Positions 49,751 to 64,000 of a stretch of DNA of 64,000 nt are shown piece by piece. Under the pieces are notes generated by a model. The model did no database searches. It worked only from the letters and a program-made list of their open reading frames with translations, and was not told the origin of the DNA. This DNA is from Citrobacter sedlakii NBRC 105722. Its GTDB lineage: Bacteria; Pseudomonadota; Gammaproteobacteria; Enterobacterales; Enterobacteriaceae. Position numbers and translations under genes: made by a program. The stretch lies in contig NZ_BBNB01000012.1 in assembly GCF_000759835.1 (NCBI RefSeq), positions 224,944 through 288,943 of the forward strand, in the 5' to 3' direction. Position 1 is the stretch's first letter; each line of letters starts with the position of its first letter.

Positions 49751-50377
49751 TTATTTCGTCCCAAAGATCTTATCACCGGCATCGCCAAGCCCCGGAATAA
49801 TGTATCCGTGCTCGTTCAATCCCTGGTCGATCGACGCGGTGTACAGTTCCACGTCCGGGTGCGCTTTTTCCAGCGCGGCAATGCCTTCCGGCGCGGCAAC
49901 CAGCACCAGCACCTTGATGCTGCTGCAACCGGCTTTTTTCAGCAGATCGATGGTGGCGATAACGGAACCTCCGGTCGCCAGCATCGGATCAACGATCAGC
50001 GCCATACGCTCGTCGATGTTGGACACCAGCTTCTGGAAATAAGGAACCGGCTCCAGGGTTTCTTCGTTGCGGTACATCCCGACCACGCTGATACGCGCGC
50101 TTGGTACGTTTTCCAGTACCCCTTCCATCATCCCCAGACCTGCGCGCAGGATAGGCACGACGGTAATTTTTTTCCCTTTAATCTGGTCGACTTCAACCGG
50201 GCCATTCCAGCCTTCAATGGTCACCTTTTCGGTTTCCAGGCCCGCAGTCGCTTCGTAGGTCAGCAGACTGCCTACTTCCGAGGCGAGTTCACGAAAGCGT
50301 TTGGTGCTGATGTCGTTTTCACGCATCAGACCCAGCTTGTGTTTGACGAGTGGGTGTTTGACTTCCACGATCTTCAT
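49751..50377 (-). CDS. upp: Uracil phosphoribosyltransferase Upp
   Basis: 208 residues, identical in length to E. coli Upp. It makes UMP from uracil and PRPP. The PRPP loop [19 protein letters not shown] (about residues 131-149) is intact, as are the C-terminal uracil-binding residues [18 protein letters not shown]. It is the first gene of upp-uraA. The promoter region shows a UTP-sensing initial sequence (see 50411-50453). Confidence 0.98.
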   Translation of the reverse strand: MKIVEVKHPLVKHKLGLMRENDISTKRFRELASEVGSLLTYEATAGLETEKVTIEGWNGPVEVDQIKGKKITVVPILRAGLGMMEGVLENVPSARISVVGMYRNEETLEPVPYFQKLVSNIDERMALIVDPMLATGGSVIATIDLLKKAGCSSIKVLVLVAAPEGIAALEKAHPDVELYTASIDQGLNEHGYIIPGLGDAGDKIFGTK

Positions 50378-50410
50378 ACTCTTCTCCTTTCCTCAGACGA
50401 GTGGCAACCA

Positions 50411-50453
50411 CAAAAAAATCGCCGGATTATACCGCTTTTCCTCCTGGGCGCAA
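50411..50453 (-). promoter_or_regulatory. upp promoter with UTP-sensing T tract
   Basis: On the minus strand, TTGCGC (50453-50448) is the -35 element and a perfect TATAAT (50431-50426) is the -10, with 16-bp spacing. The initially transcribed region reads GATTTTTTTG (50420-50411). In E. coli upp the same GAT(n) start region lets UTP level decide between reiterative U addition and productive initiation. The seven-T run here predicts the same pyrimidine control. Confidence 0.8.
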
Positions 50454-50510
50454 CATAACGTATGCATGACCTGGATCAAGCAAAGTTATTTACCTTTGGC
50501 TGATGAGTAT

Positions 50511-50539
50511 AAAACACGCCCCGCATTCTGCGCGGGGCG
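50511..50539 (-). terminator. Intrinsic terminator of the GH1 glucosidase gene
   Basis: CGCCCCGC (50517-50524) pairs with GCGGGGCG (50532-50539) around a 7-nt loop, followed on the minus strand by TGTTTTATA. It is 20 bp past the stop codon of the glucosidase gene at 50559 and upstream of the upp promoter. Confidence 0.8.
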
Positions 50540-50558
50540 GCGGGTCAAGTCGCTGAAA

Positions 50559-52010
<1,452 letters not shown>

Positions 52011-52056
52011 TTAGCAAAACAGAAACCGGTTTCAGTACGATACTGAGCAAACTTAG

Positions 52057-53291
<1,235 letters not shown>

Positions 53292-53292
<1 letters not shown>

Positions 53293-53930
53293 TGAATATT
53301 GTGGTGCTTATTTCCGGCAACGGAAGCAATTTGCAGGCGATCATTGATGCCTGCAAAGAGAAGAAAATCAACGGCACCCTTCGCGCAGTATTCAGCAACA
53401 AGGCCGATGCGTTCGGCCTTGAACGCGCCAGAAAAGCGAACATTCCTGTGCATACGCTGACGGCCGATCAGTTCGCCAGCCGTGAAGCGTTTGACCGGGA
53501 GCTGACCCTTGAGATCGACGCGTATGCGCCTGATGTGGTGGTGCTGGCCGGTTTTATGCGCATTCTTAGCCCAGCCTTTGTCGCTCATTATCACGGACGC
53601 CTGCTGAATATACACCCTTCCCTGTTGCCCAAATATCCCGGCCTGCATACCCACCGCCAGGCGCTGGAAAATGGCGACGAGGAACACGGTACGTCGGTGC
53701 ACTTTGTCACCGATGAGCTTGATGGCGGTCCGGTCATTTTACAGGCGAAAGTGCCCGTCTTTGAGGGAGACGACGAAGACGAAATCACCGCGCGCGTTCA
53801 GGCCCAGGAACATGCCATTTATCCCCTGGTTGTGAGCTGGTTCGTCGAAGGCCGTCTGAAGATGCATGACAACGCCGCGTGGCTGGATGGTCAACGTTTG
53901 CCGCCGCAGGGCTATGCGGCTGACGATTAA
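53292..53930 (+). CDS. purN: Phosphoribosylglycinamide formyltransferase PurN
   Basis: 212 residues, the E. coli length. It transfers the formyl group of 10-formyltetrahydrofolate to GAR. The catalytic triad residues N106, H108 and D144 are all present (LNIHPSLLPKYPGLHTH and DELDGGPVI). It overlaps purM by one base in TAATG and is the last gene of the purMN unit. A 9-bp stem-loop follows 15 bp after the stop. Confidence 0.98.
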
Positions 53931-53945
53931 TTCGGTCCCTTTACA

Positions 53946-53969
53946 GGCCAGAAGCGCCGTCTTCTGGCC
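53946..53969 (+). terminator. Stem-loop after purN
   Basis: A perfect 9-bp stem GGCCAGAAG (53946-53954) with CTTCTGGCC (53961-53969) and a 6-nt loop. The T-tract after it is missing, so termination may be Rho-assisted or the hairpin may serve as a 3' stabiliser. Confidence 0.6.
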
Positions 53970-53984
53970 CTGACGCGTCCGTTC

Positions 53985-54018
53985 GCCGGATAGCGGCAAA
54001 ATACCCTCTCCGGCCTAC
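53985..54018. repeat. Degenerate REP-like palindrome before ppk
   Basis: The region from GCCGGA (53985) to TCCGGCCTAC (54018) has the outer arms of a REP unit but a poorly matching centre. It lies in the 217-bp purN-ppk gap with the purN stem-loop. The rest of the gap should hold the ppk promoter; a TTGTCAT-type half-site near 54050 was seen, but no convincing Pho box. Confidence 0.5.
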
Positions 54019-54147
54019 TTTTCTTCCCGCCTTTATGTTATCAAACAGTTTATTGTCATACTTTTCTGGCACAGTTGGACATCTGAGAGCATTGCTCGCC
54101 ATAATGATCAGGTCGTGTCCCGTGAATCAAACGGAGTATAAGTATTA

Positions 54148-57760
<3,613 letters not shown>

Positions 57761-57767
57761 AGGCCGC

Positions 57768-60008
57768 TCAGGTGCCGGTAACCGGCACCTGCGCTTTCAG
57801 TATGTCCCTTAGCGGTTGGGGTTCGCCGATTAAATATCCCTGCATATAGTCAATGCCCAGCGAGGCGACCGCGCTGCGGATCTCCTCGCTTTCAACAAAT
57901 TCCGCCACCACCTGCATTTTCTTCATGCGCGCCAGATGGCAGATAGAAGCAACAATCTGGTAGTCGAGGCTGTTCGATACCATATTGCGGATAAAACTCC
58001 CGTCAATTTTTAAAATGTTGGCGCTGATATTTTTCAGCCGGGCATAGCTGGCATAGCCGGTATCGAAATCGTCAATCGCAATTTGACAGCCCAACTGTTG
58101 CAGATTATGCAGCGTTACCTGCGCCTGCTCGGCATTCAGCAGCGCGTAGCTTTCGGTGACTTCGAAGATCAACTGCCACGCCTCGATCTGGTATTTGCTC
58201 AGTAGCTTGCTGACTTCCAGTGAAAACTTCGCACGACAAATTGACGGAGCCGAAAGATTCAGGGCAAAACGGCGCGCGGGCATCTCTGCACGATTATCGG
58301 CCATAAAGCGTAAGGTATGTTCGATGACCCAGAGATCGATTCGCGAGGCCAGACCGAACTCATGCGCAACGGGCAAAAATACCTCTGGCGAGATCAATCC
58401 GCCGTCACTGTCTTTCAACCGCAGCAGGATCTCATGGTAGACATCGCCACGCAGGCCTTCGATAGGTTGCGCCATCAGGCAGAAGCGATCGTGTTCGAGC
58501 GCGTGCTGCAGGCGATTCATCATCGCCACTTTATCTTTCACATTGCGCTGCAAATTCACAGCTCCACGACGCTCCAGATTCTCCGGCGTGTTGGTCATAA
58601 TCGACAGTTCAGCAATGGTACTAAGTTCGCCAAGCAGCAGATAAATATGGTTCACCGGAGACCGCACGTAGCAGTAACTCATGCCCACCTGCGGCTGGAA
58701 AGTCATACCGTCCCAGATAAAGCGAAACCGTTTGATGTGCTCGTCCAGGAGATCAATACGCTGCTGGTGTGATTCGGTGTTTAAGCGCAGCAGCAGGTCC
58801 GGGCCAGACATTTGGTAGACGTTTTCATCCGGCGACAGCTTTTCATTTATCCAGTGTGAAAGCTGCTGCTTATACTGAATCCGCAGCATAATGCCATAAT
58901 TCTTCACCAGCACTTCGAGCTCAGGAACATGCAGAAAACAGAGCGCGGACCATGGGGCATTTTTCAGGGCGCGATTGAGCGCGCGGAGATTGGGCAGATG
59001 AACAACGGGATCGAGGAAAGCCAGCCTGCGCGCGCGGCTGTTGACAACCCGCTGACGCGTGGCCAATACCGCCATGTAATTGACGATAAATGAAAAAACC
59101 AGAAAGCTCGACGACGTGATCGCCAGTTGGACATCATAACCAGAATAATAGGGGGTATAGCTCTGGTAATTATGGATCGCAATAATCAGCACGGGCGCCC
59201 AAAGCAGAGAGATGAAGCGATAGCCATAGCGCATCGCGCCCCAGAGCATAACCGGCAGTAATAATGACATTGTATAATTTGTGCTGAATATTGAGCTATT
59301 TACATTCAGGGGCATACATAGCAAGGTCATTAATACAATGAGGATTAATAACCATAAGGCAACCTCTTTCTTCGAGGCTTTTGCATCAAACTGCAGTTTT
59401 AACTGGGAATAATAGCCGCGTAAATGAAGCGGGTTACGAATCACGCGAAGGAGAAAATAGAAAAACGGGACGCCAATTAAATTTCCGACAAGGATCCCCT
59501 GATAGTTAATTAATGCATTGATGTTAAACGGGGTGACGCCCATCAGATTCAGTCGGCTTTCATACATTCCGACAAACGCCGCAAACTGAAAAAGCACCAG
59601 AAACAGCGTAGCGGAGCAAAATACCTGCCAGAAAATTCGCTGGAACACCAGTCGCGGCTCGCCGTGTGAGACGCAATTCCGACGCGGATTAAAGACGCGA
59701 TAGCCGCCCCAACTGAGGACGATAGCGATGAGGAAATGGGCGATTACCGGTAGCGTTTCAGCCAGCCCCACCTGCGGATATTTGCGTAAAAAGATGGCAA
59801 GAATAATTCCTGGTAATGCCGCCCAACTGAAAAAGTGCATCATGCTCATCATTAATGCTAACGGAAGATATAAAAGCACCACATCCCCGGAAGCCATATG
59901 CGCATAAGTATTGACGTGGCTCACTAATGGCAGCATTAAACACGGCAAAACCAGAGGAAGCCCCCACCACTTATCTCTGATTGCAATATAATTTTTATTC
60001 AGTCTCAT
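57768..60008 (-). CDS. pdeF: Cyclic-di-GMP phosphodiesterase PdeF (YfgF)
   Basis: 746 residues (E. coli YfgF has 747). An N-terminal MASE1-type module of about eight membrane helices (to about 320) is followed by a degenerate GGDEF domain (about 325-475; the GGDEF site reads SGPDL) and an EAL domain (about 490-735). The EAL signature is EIL (about residue 525, in YHEILLRLKD), and the DDFGTGYSS loop reads DDFDTGYASYA (about 646). E. coli PdeF is an active phosphodiesterase under anaerobic or oxidative conditions. Convergent with ppx, 7 bp apart. Confidence 0.95.
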   Translation of the reverse strand: MRLNKNYIAIRDKWWGLPLVLPCLMLPLVSHVNTYAHMASGDVVLLYLPLALMMSMMHFFSWAALPGIILAIFLRKYPQVGLAETLPVIAHFLIAIVLSWGGYRVFNPRRNCVSHGEPRLVFQRIFWQVFCSATLFLVLFQFAAFVGMYESRLNLMGVTPFNINALINYQGILVGNLIGVPFFYFLLRVIRNPLHLRGYYSQLKLQFDAKASKKEVALWLLILIVLMTLLCMPLNVNSSIFSTNYTMSLLLPVMLWGAMRYGYRFISLLWAPVLIIAIHNYQSYTPYYSGYDVQLAITSSSFLVFSFIVNYMAVLATRQRVVNSRARRLAFLDPVVHLPNLRALNRALKNAPWSALCFLHVPELEVLVKNYGIMLRIQYKQQLSHWINEKLSPDENVYQMSGPDLLLRLNTESHQQRIDLLDEHIKRFRFIWDGMTFQPQVGMSYCYVRSPVNHIYLLLGELSTIAELSIMTNTPENLERRGAVNLQRNVKDKVAMMNRLQHALEHDRFCLMAQPIEGLRGDVYHEILLRLKDSDGGLISPEVFLPVAHEFGLASRIDLWVIEHTLRFMADNRAEMPARRFALNLSAPSICRAKFSLEVSKLLSKYQIEAWQLIFEVTESYALLNAEQAQVTLHNLQQLGCQIAIDDFDTGYASYARLKNISANILKIDGSFIRNMVSNSLDYQIVASICHLARMKKMQVVAEFVESEEIRSAVASLGIDYMQGYLIGEPQPLRDILKAQVPVTGT

Positions 60009-60354
60009 AGATGCTCAGCAGAAACCCCGACTCCCGATGGGTTTTATCAGACAGGCATCCCCCCTGACCGCAAAAAGGCGATGAAAAGATCATCACGTGA
60101 GGCAACGATTTTAGTTGCCAGCGGAAAGCAAATTTTGACATACATCAAATAATTTCACCGCCATTAATTAATTATTACCTTTATTCCGGCGTGTTATCAT
60201 TTATATATTATTAATGTAAATAAGATTACTAACTTCCATAACAACCCCCCATGAACAAGCTAACGCATTTTTACAACGTCATGAATTGACCATTGCGGCG
60301 CAGTATGCCTTAATGTGCTTATCGCCCGCAGGGGCATCTCTTAAGGAACCTTTT
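60009..60354. other. 346-bp divergent promoter region of pdeF and yfgG
   Basis: The stretch is AT-rich, especially 60150-60240, where TTATATATTATTAATG and similar tracts occur. Promoters of pdeF (minus) and yfgG (plus) should both lie here. An open reading frame from 60286 would extend yfgG at the N-terminus but does not match the family. Nothing else was recognised. Confidence 0.5.
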
Positions 60355-60546
60355 GTGAGTCAGGCTACCAGTATGCGAAAACGACATCGATTTAACAGTC
60401 GCATGACCCGTATCGTACTGCTTATCAGTTTTCTCTTCTTCTTTGGACGCTTTGTCTACTCTTCTATTGGCGCCTGGCATCATCATCAGGACAAAAAAGA
60501 CGTTCAACAGTCCAGCCTCTCTGTCGAAACGCCCGCACAGCGTTAA
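60355..60546 (+). CDS. yfgG: Small membrane protein YfgG
   Basis: 63 residues from the GTG at 60355 (MSQATSMRKRHRFNSRMTRI), as in E. coli YfgG; AAGGAACC lies just upstream. A basic N-terminus, one membrane helix (about 19-36, IVLLISFLFFFGRFVYSS) and a histidine-rich stretch AWHHHQDKKD follow. It is conserved next to pdeF in enterobacteria and has been linked in E. coli to nickel and cobalt tolerance. In E. coli yfgH follows it; here the conserved order ends. Confidence 0.9.
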   Translation: MSQATSMRKRHRFNSRMTRIVLLISFLFFFGRFVYSSIGAWHHHQDKKDVQQSSLSVETPAQR

Positions 60547-60610
60547 GGTTTCTCAGCGCGATAAGATACCGACCACATGCCGCAGTATCGCTAACCGTTA
60601 ATAGCAGCGG

Positions 60611-60904
60611 ATGAGCATGCTCACGAGATTCGTATTATTGCCGTACAACACGGTTCAGAATTATCAGGCCATGATCAGACGCGTAAACAGCCGCTACTGG
60701 ACGTTTGTTGAGAAGATCGGCGGGCGTTTTGGGACACCTGATGAACCGGCATCTGAACGGATAGTTCGGAATGAAGAGCGCTGGCGTAAGTCCCGGGATT
60801 ACCGCCAAACGCCTGCCGGACCCTCTCATTTTACAACACCTCAACCACTTCAAATTCTTCTGCGATCAACTCCATATCTTCAGAAAAGTGACCTTCGCGG
60901 GTGA
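60611..60904 (+). CDS. Unrecognised short ORF downstream of yfgG
   Basis: 97 codons starting MSMLTRFVLLPYNTVQNYQA, rich in arginine, with no family I recognise. The ribosome site is weak (AGCGG). The last 25 codons or so overlap the convergent ASCH gene in antisense, so the real protein, if any, may be shorter or the ORF may be accidental. The middle part (KIGGRFGTPDEPASERIVRNEERW) looks more like a protein than random sequence. It could be a fragment left at an island boundary. Confidence 0.25.
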   Translation: MSMLTRFVLLPYNTVQNYQAMIRRVNSRYWTFVEKIGGRFGTPDEPASERIVRNEERWRKSRDYRQTPAGPSHFTTPQPLQILLRSTPYLQKSDLRG

Positions 60905-61241
60905 AAAATCGCTGATGCTCTTTCTGCCAGTATTGAAGGCTTAAATCGCCTTCCCCTTCTTTGCGAGCAAAAGCCTCAGTCACGTCACAAAAACGCACCA
61001 GTCGCATTGAAAGCAGCCTGGTCACGCAGATCGGGACATTCTGACCATCAAGGATAATATTATAGCTTCCAATTCTCGGGGCAGACTCTCCCTGCAGGTA
61101 AGAGGCAAACGATCCACAGGAAGCCGTTTTGATTCCTTTTTTAATCAGGTCCGCAAGCTCGCTGGCAAGTTTCGGGCTATCGCCCATTTGCCAGGCCTCT
61201 GCGCCTGGATATTTCGCTTTGAGTTCCTCAACCGCAACCAT
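60831..61241 (-). CDS. ASCH-domain protein
   Basis: 136 residues with an ASCH (PUA-like) fold. The signature region is KKGIKTASCGSFASYLQGESAPRIGSYNIILDGQ (residues about 34-67), then the acidic helix FSEDMELIAEEFEVVEVL at the C-terminus. ASCH proteins of this size (COG4405 type) are thought to bind RNA or modified nucleotides; some act as amidohydrolases on N4-acetylcytidine (YqfB type). The ATG has AAAAGGG upstream. It is an accessory gene between yfgG and vgrG, absent at this place in E. coli K-12. It is not obviously part of the T6SS. Confidence 0.85.
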   Translation of the reverse strand: MVAVEELKAKYPGAEAWQMGDSPKLASELADLIKKGIKTASCGSFASYLQGESAPRIGSYNIILDGQNVPICVTRLLSMRLVRFCDVTEAFARKEGEGDLSLQYWQKEHQRFFTREGHFSEDMELIAEEFEVVEVL

Positions 61242-61642
61242 AAAAGCCCTTTTGAATTGTCGATGAAAAGAAACGTTATACCGGTTTCATCATAAGCTGT
61301 CCCGTCAATAACAATGATGTCTTTCTTCAAATATTGTGGCCCATTTTTCGCGCTAAGCAGTCATTGTAAATGTGAATAGATAAAAATAAAAAACCCGTAA
61401 AAACAGAGGGTTGAATTAATATTCGAACAGAAATGATTAGCTATAAGTTAGCGGTTCATCATTATTCCCGTGCAGTCTGGTAAAGGATAAAACAGAATAA
61501 CTCTCTGAATAATACAGTTAGCCTCCCCTTTAACACCGTCTTCTCACTTCACATTTTTTGTCCATAAAAGGCATTTACAGCCCCCATTTTTTCATGTGAT
61601 TATCGCTCGATACATTACCCTTGGGTTACATAAGGTCTTGTT
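61242..61642. other. AT-rich 401-bp region ahead of vgrG
   Basis: No gene is supported here. The base composition is clearly more AT-rich than the flanking genes. A weak stem AACCC..GGGTT near 61390-61412 with a T-rich run on the minus strand could be a terminator. The vgrG promoter should lie near 61560-61640, where CATTTTTTGTCC and similar tracts occur, but I did not assign elements. Confidence 0.45.
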
Positions 61643-64000
61643 ATGGATAACTGGTCAGCGCTTTTTGACCGACAGACCCGCTATGTTCTGGAGATTAATG
61701 ACAGCCCGGTAAAACCGGATGTCCTGCGTTTTCGCGGCAGGGAAGCCCTGAGCGAGCCATTCATATGGGACATTGAGTTCACCTCCCTGCATGCGAACAT
61801 TCCCCCGGAACAGGTGCTGATGAAATATGCCACCTTCCGGATGCGTGGCGGTAAAAATGTCCACGGCATCGTGACCCGGCTTGAATGGCTGTCCACATCA
61901 AAAGACCAGTCCCACTACCGGCTCACGCTCAGTTCCCGTCTTGCTCTCCCGGGAAACACCCGGCAGTGCGCCGTATTTCAGAATCAGTCCGTCCCTGAAG
62001 TGGTGGAGCAGGTGCTGCGTAAGCACGGACTGGAGGGCGCTGATTTTGAATTCAGGCTGGAGCGCACCTACCCTGCGCGTGAACTTATCACCCAGTGGCG
62101 GGAAACGGATTTGCAGTTCATTCAGCGCATTCTGTCCGAGGTGGGGATTTACTGGCGCACGGAGATGGACGACGTGCGCGGTCTGGATACGTACATATTT
62201 GCCGACAGCCAGCTGAACTATCAGTTTGACGTGCGCCTGCCGTACAGCGAGCCGTCGGGTCTGTTTGACGGCGCGGCAGAATCGGTGTGGGACGTACGGA
62301 CCTGGCACAACATCGCCACCGGGACCGTCACCACGCGGGACTACAACTACCGGACCGCCACCACGCCGCTGGATGCAATGGTCGGCGTGCGCAATGATGC
62401 GGTCACCACCGGGGAGCATTACCGTTACGCCGCACCTTATCGTGACGCGGGTGATGACGCCAGCCCTGAGCCGGAAACCGAATCAGGCGCGTTTTATGCC
62501 CGGCTTCATCACGAGCGGGAACTCAATAAATCAGCCCGTATCCACCTGTTCAGCAATGCCGCCCACCTTACGCCGGGGCAGGTGCTGGAGCCGCAGGGCG
62601 ATGTCATTACTGCCCTGAAAGAGGGCGTGCTCCTTACGCTGGTGACCTTCCGGGGCGCACGAGATTCCCGCCTGCATGTGTCGGTCCGGGGAATGCCCTA
62701 CAGCGAACGTTACTGTTTCCGCCCGGCGGAAATCCCGCGTCCGGAAATCCACGGCACCCTGCCTGCCCGGGTCGAGAGCCGGGAGAAGAATGACATTTAT
62801 GCGCACCTGGACGGGCAGGGGCGTTACCGGGTCAGGCTGGACTTTGACCGGGAGGCGACAGAGCCGGGTTACGGCTACCTGTGGCTGCGGATGGCGAAAC
62901 CTTATGCCGGGGAGACGTACGGCTGGCATATGCCGCTCACCGACGGAACCGAAGTGGCGATTGCCTACAGCAACGGTGATATTGACCTGCCGTATATCTC
63001 CCACGCCCTGCATGATTCTGAACATCCCGACATCGTTAATCGCGACAACCGCAGCCAGAACATTCTGCGTACCGCCGCTGAAAACGAGCTGCGGATGGAG
63101 GACCGCCGCGGTGAGGAGCATATCGCGCTGACGACGCCATATGGCGCAACGCAGTTGAATACCGGGCATCTGGTGGATGCGCAGGACAAACCGCGCGGCA
63201 CCGGTACGGAACTGCGCACCGATGAGCACGGCGTTATCCGCGCCGGAAAGGGGCTGTTTGTCAGCGCGGATACGCAGGCAAAGGCACAGGGTGAAGTGCT
63301 GGATATGAGCGCTGCGCTGAAGGAAATCGACCGGCTCAACCAGCAACTACAGCAGCTGGAAATGGCCGCAGAACAGGCGCAGGCGCTGAAAGCGGATGTC
63401 GACAGCCAGATACAGATGTTTGAGCAGCGGCTGAAACCGCTTAATGAAGCGGTGCTTTTCTCGGCGCCGGAAGGCATGGCCATGACCAGCGGCGAACATC
63501 TGCAACTGGCTGCCAGCAAAACCGTCGCCATCAGTGCGGGCGGGGACATCAGCACTGGCGTCATGGGTAACTTGACCGCCCTCGCCGGAGAAAAGCTCGG
63601 CATGTTTGCCCGCACCGGGCAACTGAGCCTGAAATCCGGGGAAGGCTCTGTGGAGGCGCAGGCGCAGAACGGCAATATGAGGCTGTTTGCGGAGAAGAAG
63701 CTGACGCTGAGCTCGGCGAGTGACATCTCGTTAACGGGCAAGAAACGCATCACGCTGATAGGTGGCGGGAGCTACCTGCGGCTGGAGGCGGGGAAAATAG
63801 AGTACGGGACAACGGCGGCTTACCTGCGCCGGACGAAAAGGACGATGACGGCGGCACGAAGCGCTTTACCTCTGGATACCTCCCCGCTCCCTCCTGCGGC
63901 CGCCATGCGGGAATTTAACCCCGAAACGCTGACTCCCTGGGTGACGCCGGTTTATGCGAAATCCTGCCTGAAAGAGAAAGGCTGCACCGATGCCGGTACC
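61643..64000 (+). CDS. vgrG: Type VI secretion spike protein VgrG, open at the window edge
   Basis: 786 codons are visible with no stop. The ATG at 61643 (MDNWSALFDRQTRYVLEIND) follows TAAGG. The gp27-like part runs to about residue 360, the gp5 OB-fold begins near 368 (EIHGTLPARVESREKNDIYAH), and a DUF2345 region with a coiled-coil (about 555-605) follows. From about 724 there is an extension rich in arginine, proline and threonine (AAYLRRTKRTMTAARSALPL, then FNPETLTPWVTPVYA and a cysteine pair CLKEKGC). VgrG forms the puncturing tip of the T6SS and carries effectors. No other T6SS gene is in the window, so this is an orphan vgrG. Confidence 0.93.
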   Translation, partial: MDNWSALFDRQTRYVLEINDSPVKPDVLRFRGREALSEPFIWDIEFTSLHANIPPEQVLMKYATFRMRGGKNVHGIVTRLEWLSTSKDQSHYRLTLSSRLALPGNTRQCAVFQNQSVPEVVEQVLRKHGLEGADFEFRLERTYPARELITQWRETDLQFIQRILSEVGIYWRTEMDDVRGLDTYIFADSQLNYQFDVRLPYSEPSGLFDGAAESVWDVRTWHNIATGTVTTRDYNYRTATTPLDAMVGVRNDAVTTGEHYRYAAPYRDAGDDASPEPETESGAFYARLHHERELNKSARIHLFSNAAHLTPGQVLEPQGDVITALKEGVLLTLVTFRGARDSRLHVSVRGMPYSERYCFRPAEIPRPEIHGTLPARVESREKNDIYAHLDGQGRYRVRLDFDREATEPGYGYLWLRMAKPYAGETYGWHMPLTDGTEVAIAYSNGDIDLPYISHALHDSEHPDIVNRDNRSQNILRTAAENELRMEDRRGEEHIALTTPYGATQLNTGHLVDAQDKPRGTGTELRTDEHGVIRAGKGLFVSADTQAKAQGEVLDMSAALKEIDRLNQQLQQLEMAAEQAQALKADVDSQIQMFEQRLKPLNEAVLFSAPEGMAMTSGEHLQLAASKTVAISAGGDISTGVMGNLTALAGEKLGMFARTGQLSLKSGEGSVEAQAQNGNMRLFAEKKLTLSSASDISLTGKKRITLIGGGSYLRLEAGKIEYGTTAAYLRRTKRTMTAARSALPLDTSPLPPAAAMREFNPETLTPWVTPVYAKSCLKEKGCTDAGT

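Noticed and set aside
54048..54075. TTGTCATACTTTTCTGGCAC as a Pho box upstream of ppk
   Set aside because: The two half-sites are spaced 13 bases apart rather than 11 and one match is poor, so a PhoB site is not supported.
61145..61330. Minus-strand 61-codon frame beginning MKKDIIVIDGTAYDETGITF, overlapping the ASCH start
   Set aside because: The first 28 residues look protein-like, but the rest runs in another frame through the ASCH gene and there is no clear ribosome site. Most likely accidental or a small remnant.
61386..61412. Weak stem AACCC..GGGTT with a T-rich tail on the minus strand
   Set aside because: Five base pairs with a long loop and no minus-strand gene upstream to terminate; kept only as a remark in the intergenic entry.

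Overview
The window is about 64 kb of chromosome from an Enterobacteriaceae bacterium close to Citrobacter, Salmonella and Escherichia. Gene order follows the E. coli K-12 / Salmonella core map from amiA-hemF to ppk-ppx, and most proteins match enterobacterial family lengths to within a few residues. Species cannot be fixed by eye. A Citrobacter-like genome fits best: the ethanolamine operon is complete and uninterrupted, the hyf hydrogenase operon is absent between bcp and perM, and several small loci are inserted at places that are simple junctions in E. coli.

Region 1 (1-16.1 kb): the end of amiA, then hemF, then a complete 17-gene ethanolamine-utilisation operon on the minus strand, transcribed eutS-P-Q-T-D-M-N-E-J-G-H-A-B-C-L-K-R. 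It encodes the microcompartment shell (EutS, M, N, L, K), the B12-dependent ammonia-lyase EutBC with its reactivase EutA and corrinoid adenosyltransferase EutT, the aldehyde-handling enzymes EutE, EutG and EutD, the acetate-kinase-like EutQ and EutP, the permease EutH, the chaperone-like EutJ and the activator EutR. REP/BIME palindromes sit in two junctions inside it (eutM-eutN and eutH-eutG), and a CRP-like palindrome lies ahead of eutS.

Region 2 (16.1-40.9 kb): core metabolism and envelope genes: maeB, talA-tktB, ypfG, nudK, aegA, narQ, acrD, the 19-residue ypfM, yffB-dapE-ypfN, ypfH, tmcA, ypfJ, purC, dapA-bamC, gcvR-bcp. Region 3 (40.9-46.5 kb): an iadA-yjiG-yjiH isoaspartyl-peptidase/membrane-protein operon at the site occupied by hyf in E. 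coli K-12, then perM and bepA-yfgD.

Region 4 (46.5-60.5 kb): an Rpn-family PD-(D/E)XK nuclease gene with an apparent internal start for a small C-terminal protein, overlapping the 3' end of hda; uraA-upp behind a promoter with a UTP-sensing-type T tract; a GH1 6-phospho-beta-glucosidase inserted between upp and purM; purMN under a PurR box; ppk-ppx for polyphosphate; pdeF and yfgG. Region 5 (60.5-64 kb): the core order breaks after yfgG. An unrecognised short ORF, an ASCH-domain gene and about 400 bp of AT-rich DNA precede an orphan type VI secretion VgrG that is still open at the window edge and carries an extension beyond its DUF2345 region. This looks like the start of a T6SS effector island.

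The strongest candidates for uncommon biology are the Rpn nuclease with its intragenic small protein, and the VgrG island whose cargo lies just outside the window. No CRISPR array, rRNA, tRNA, transposase or integrase was seen.
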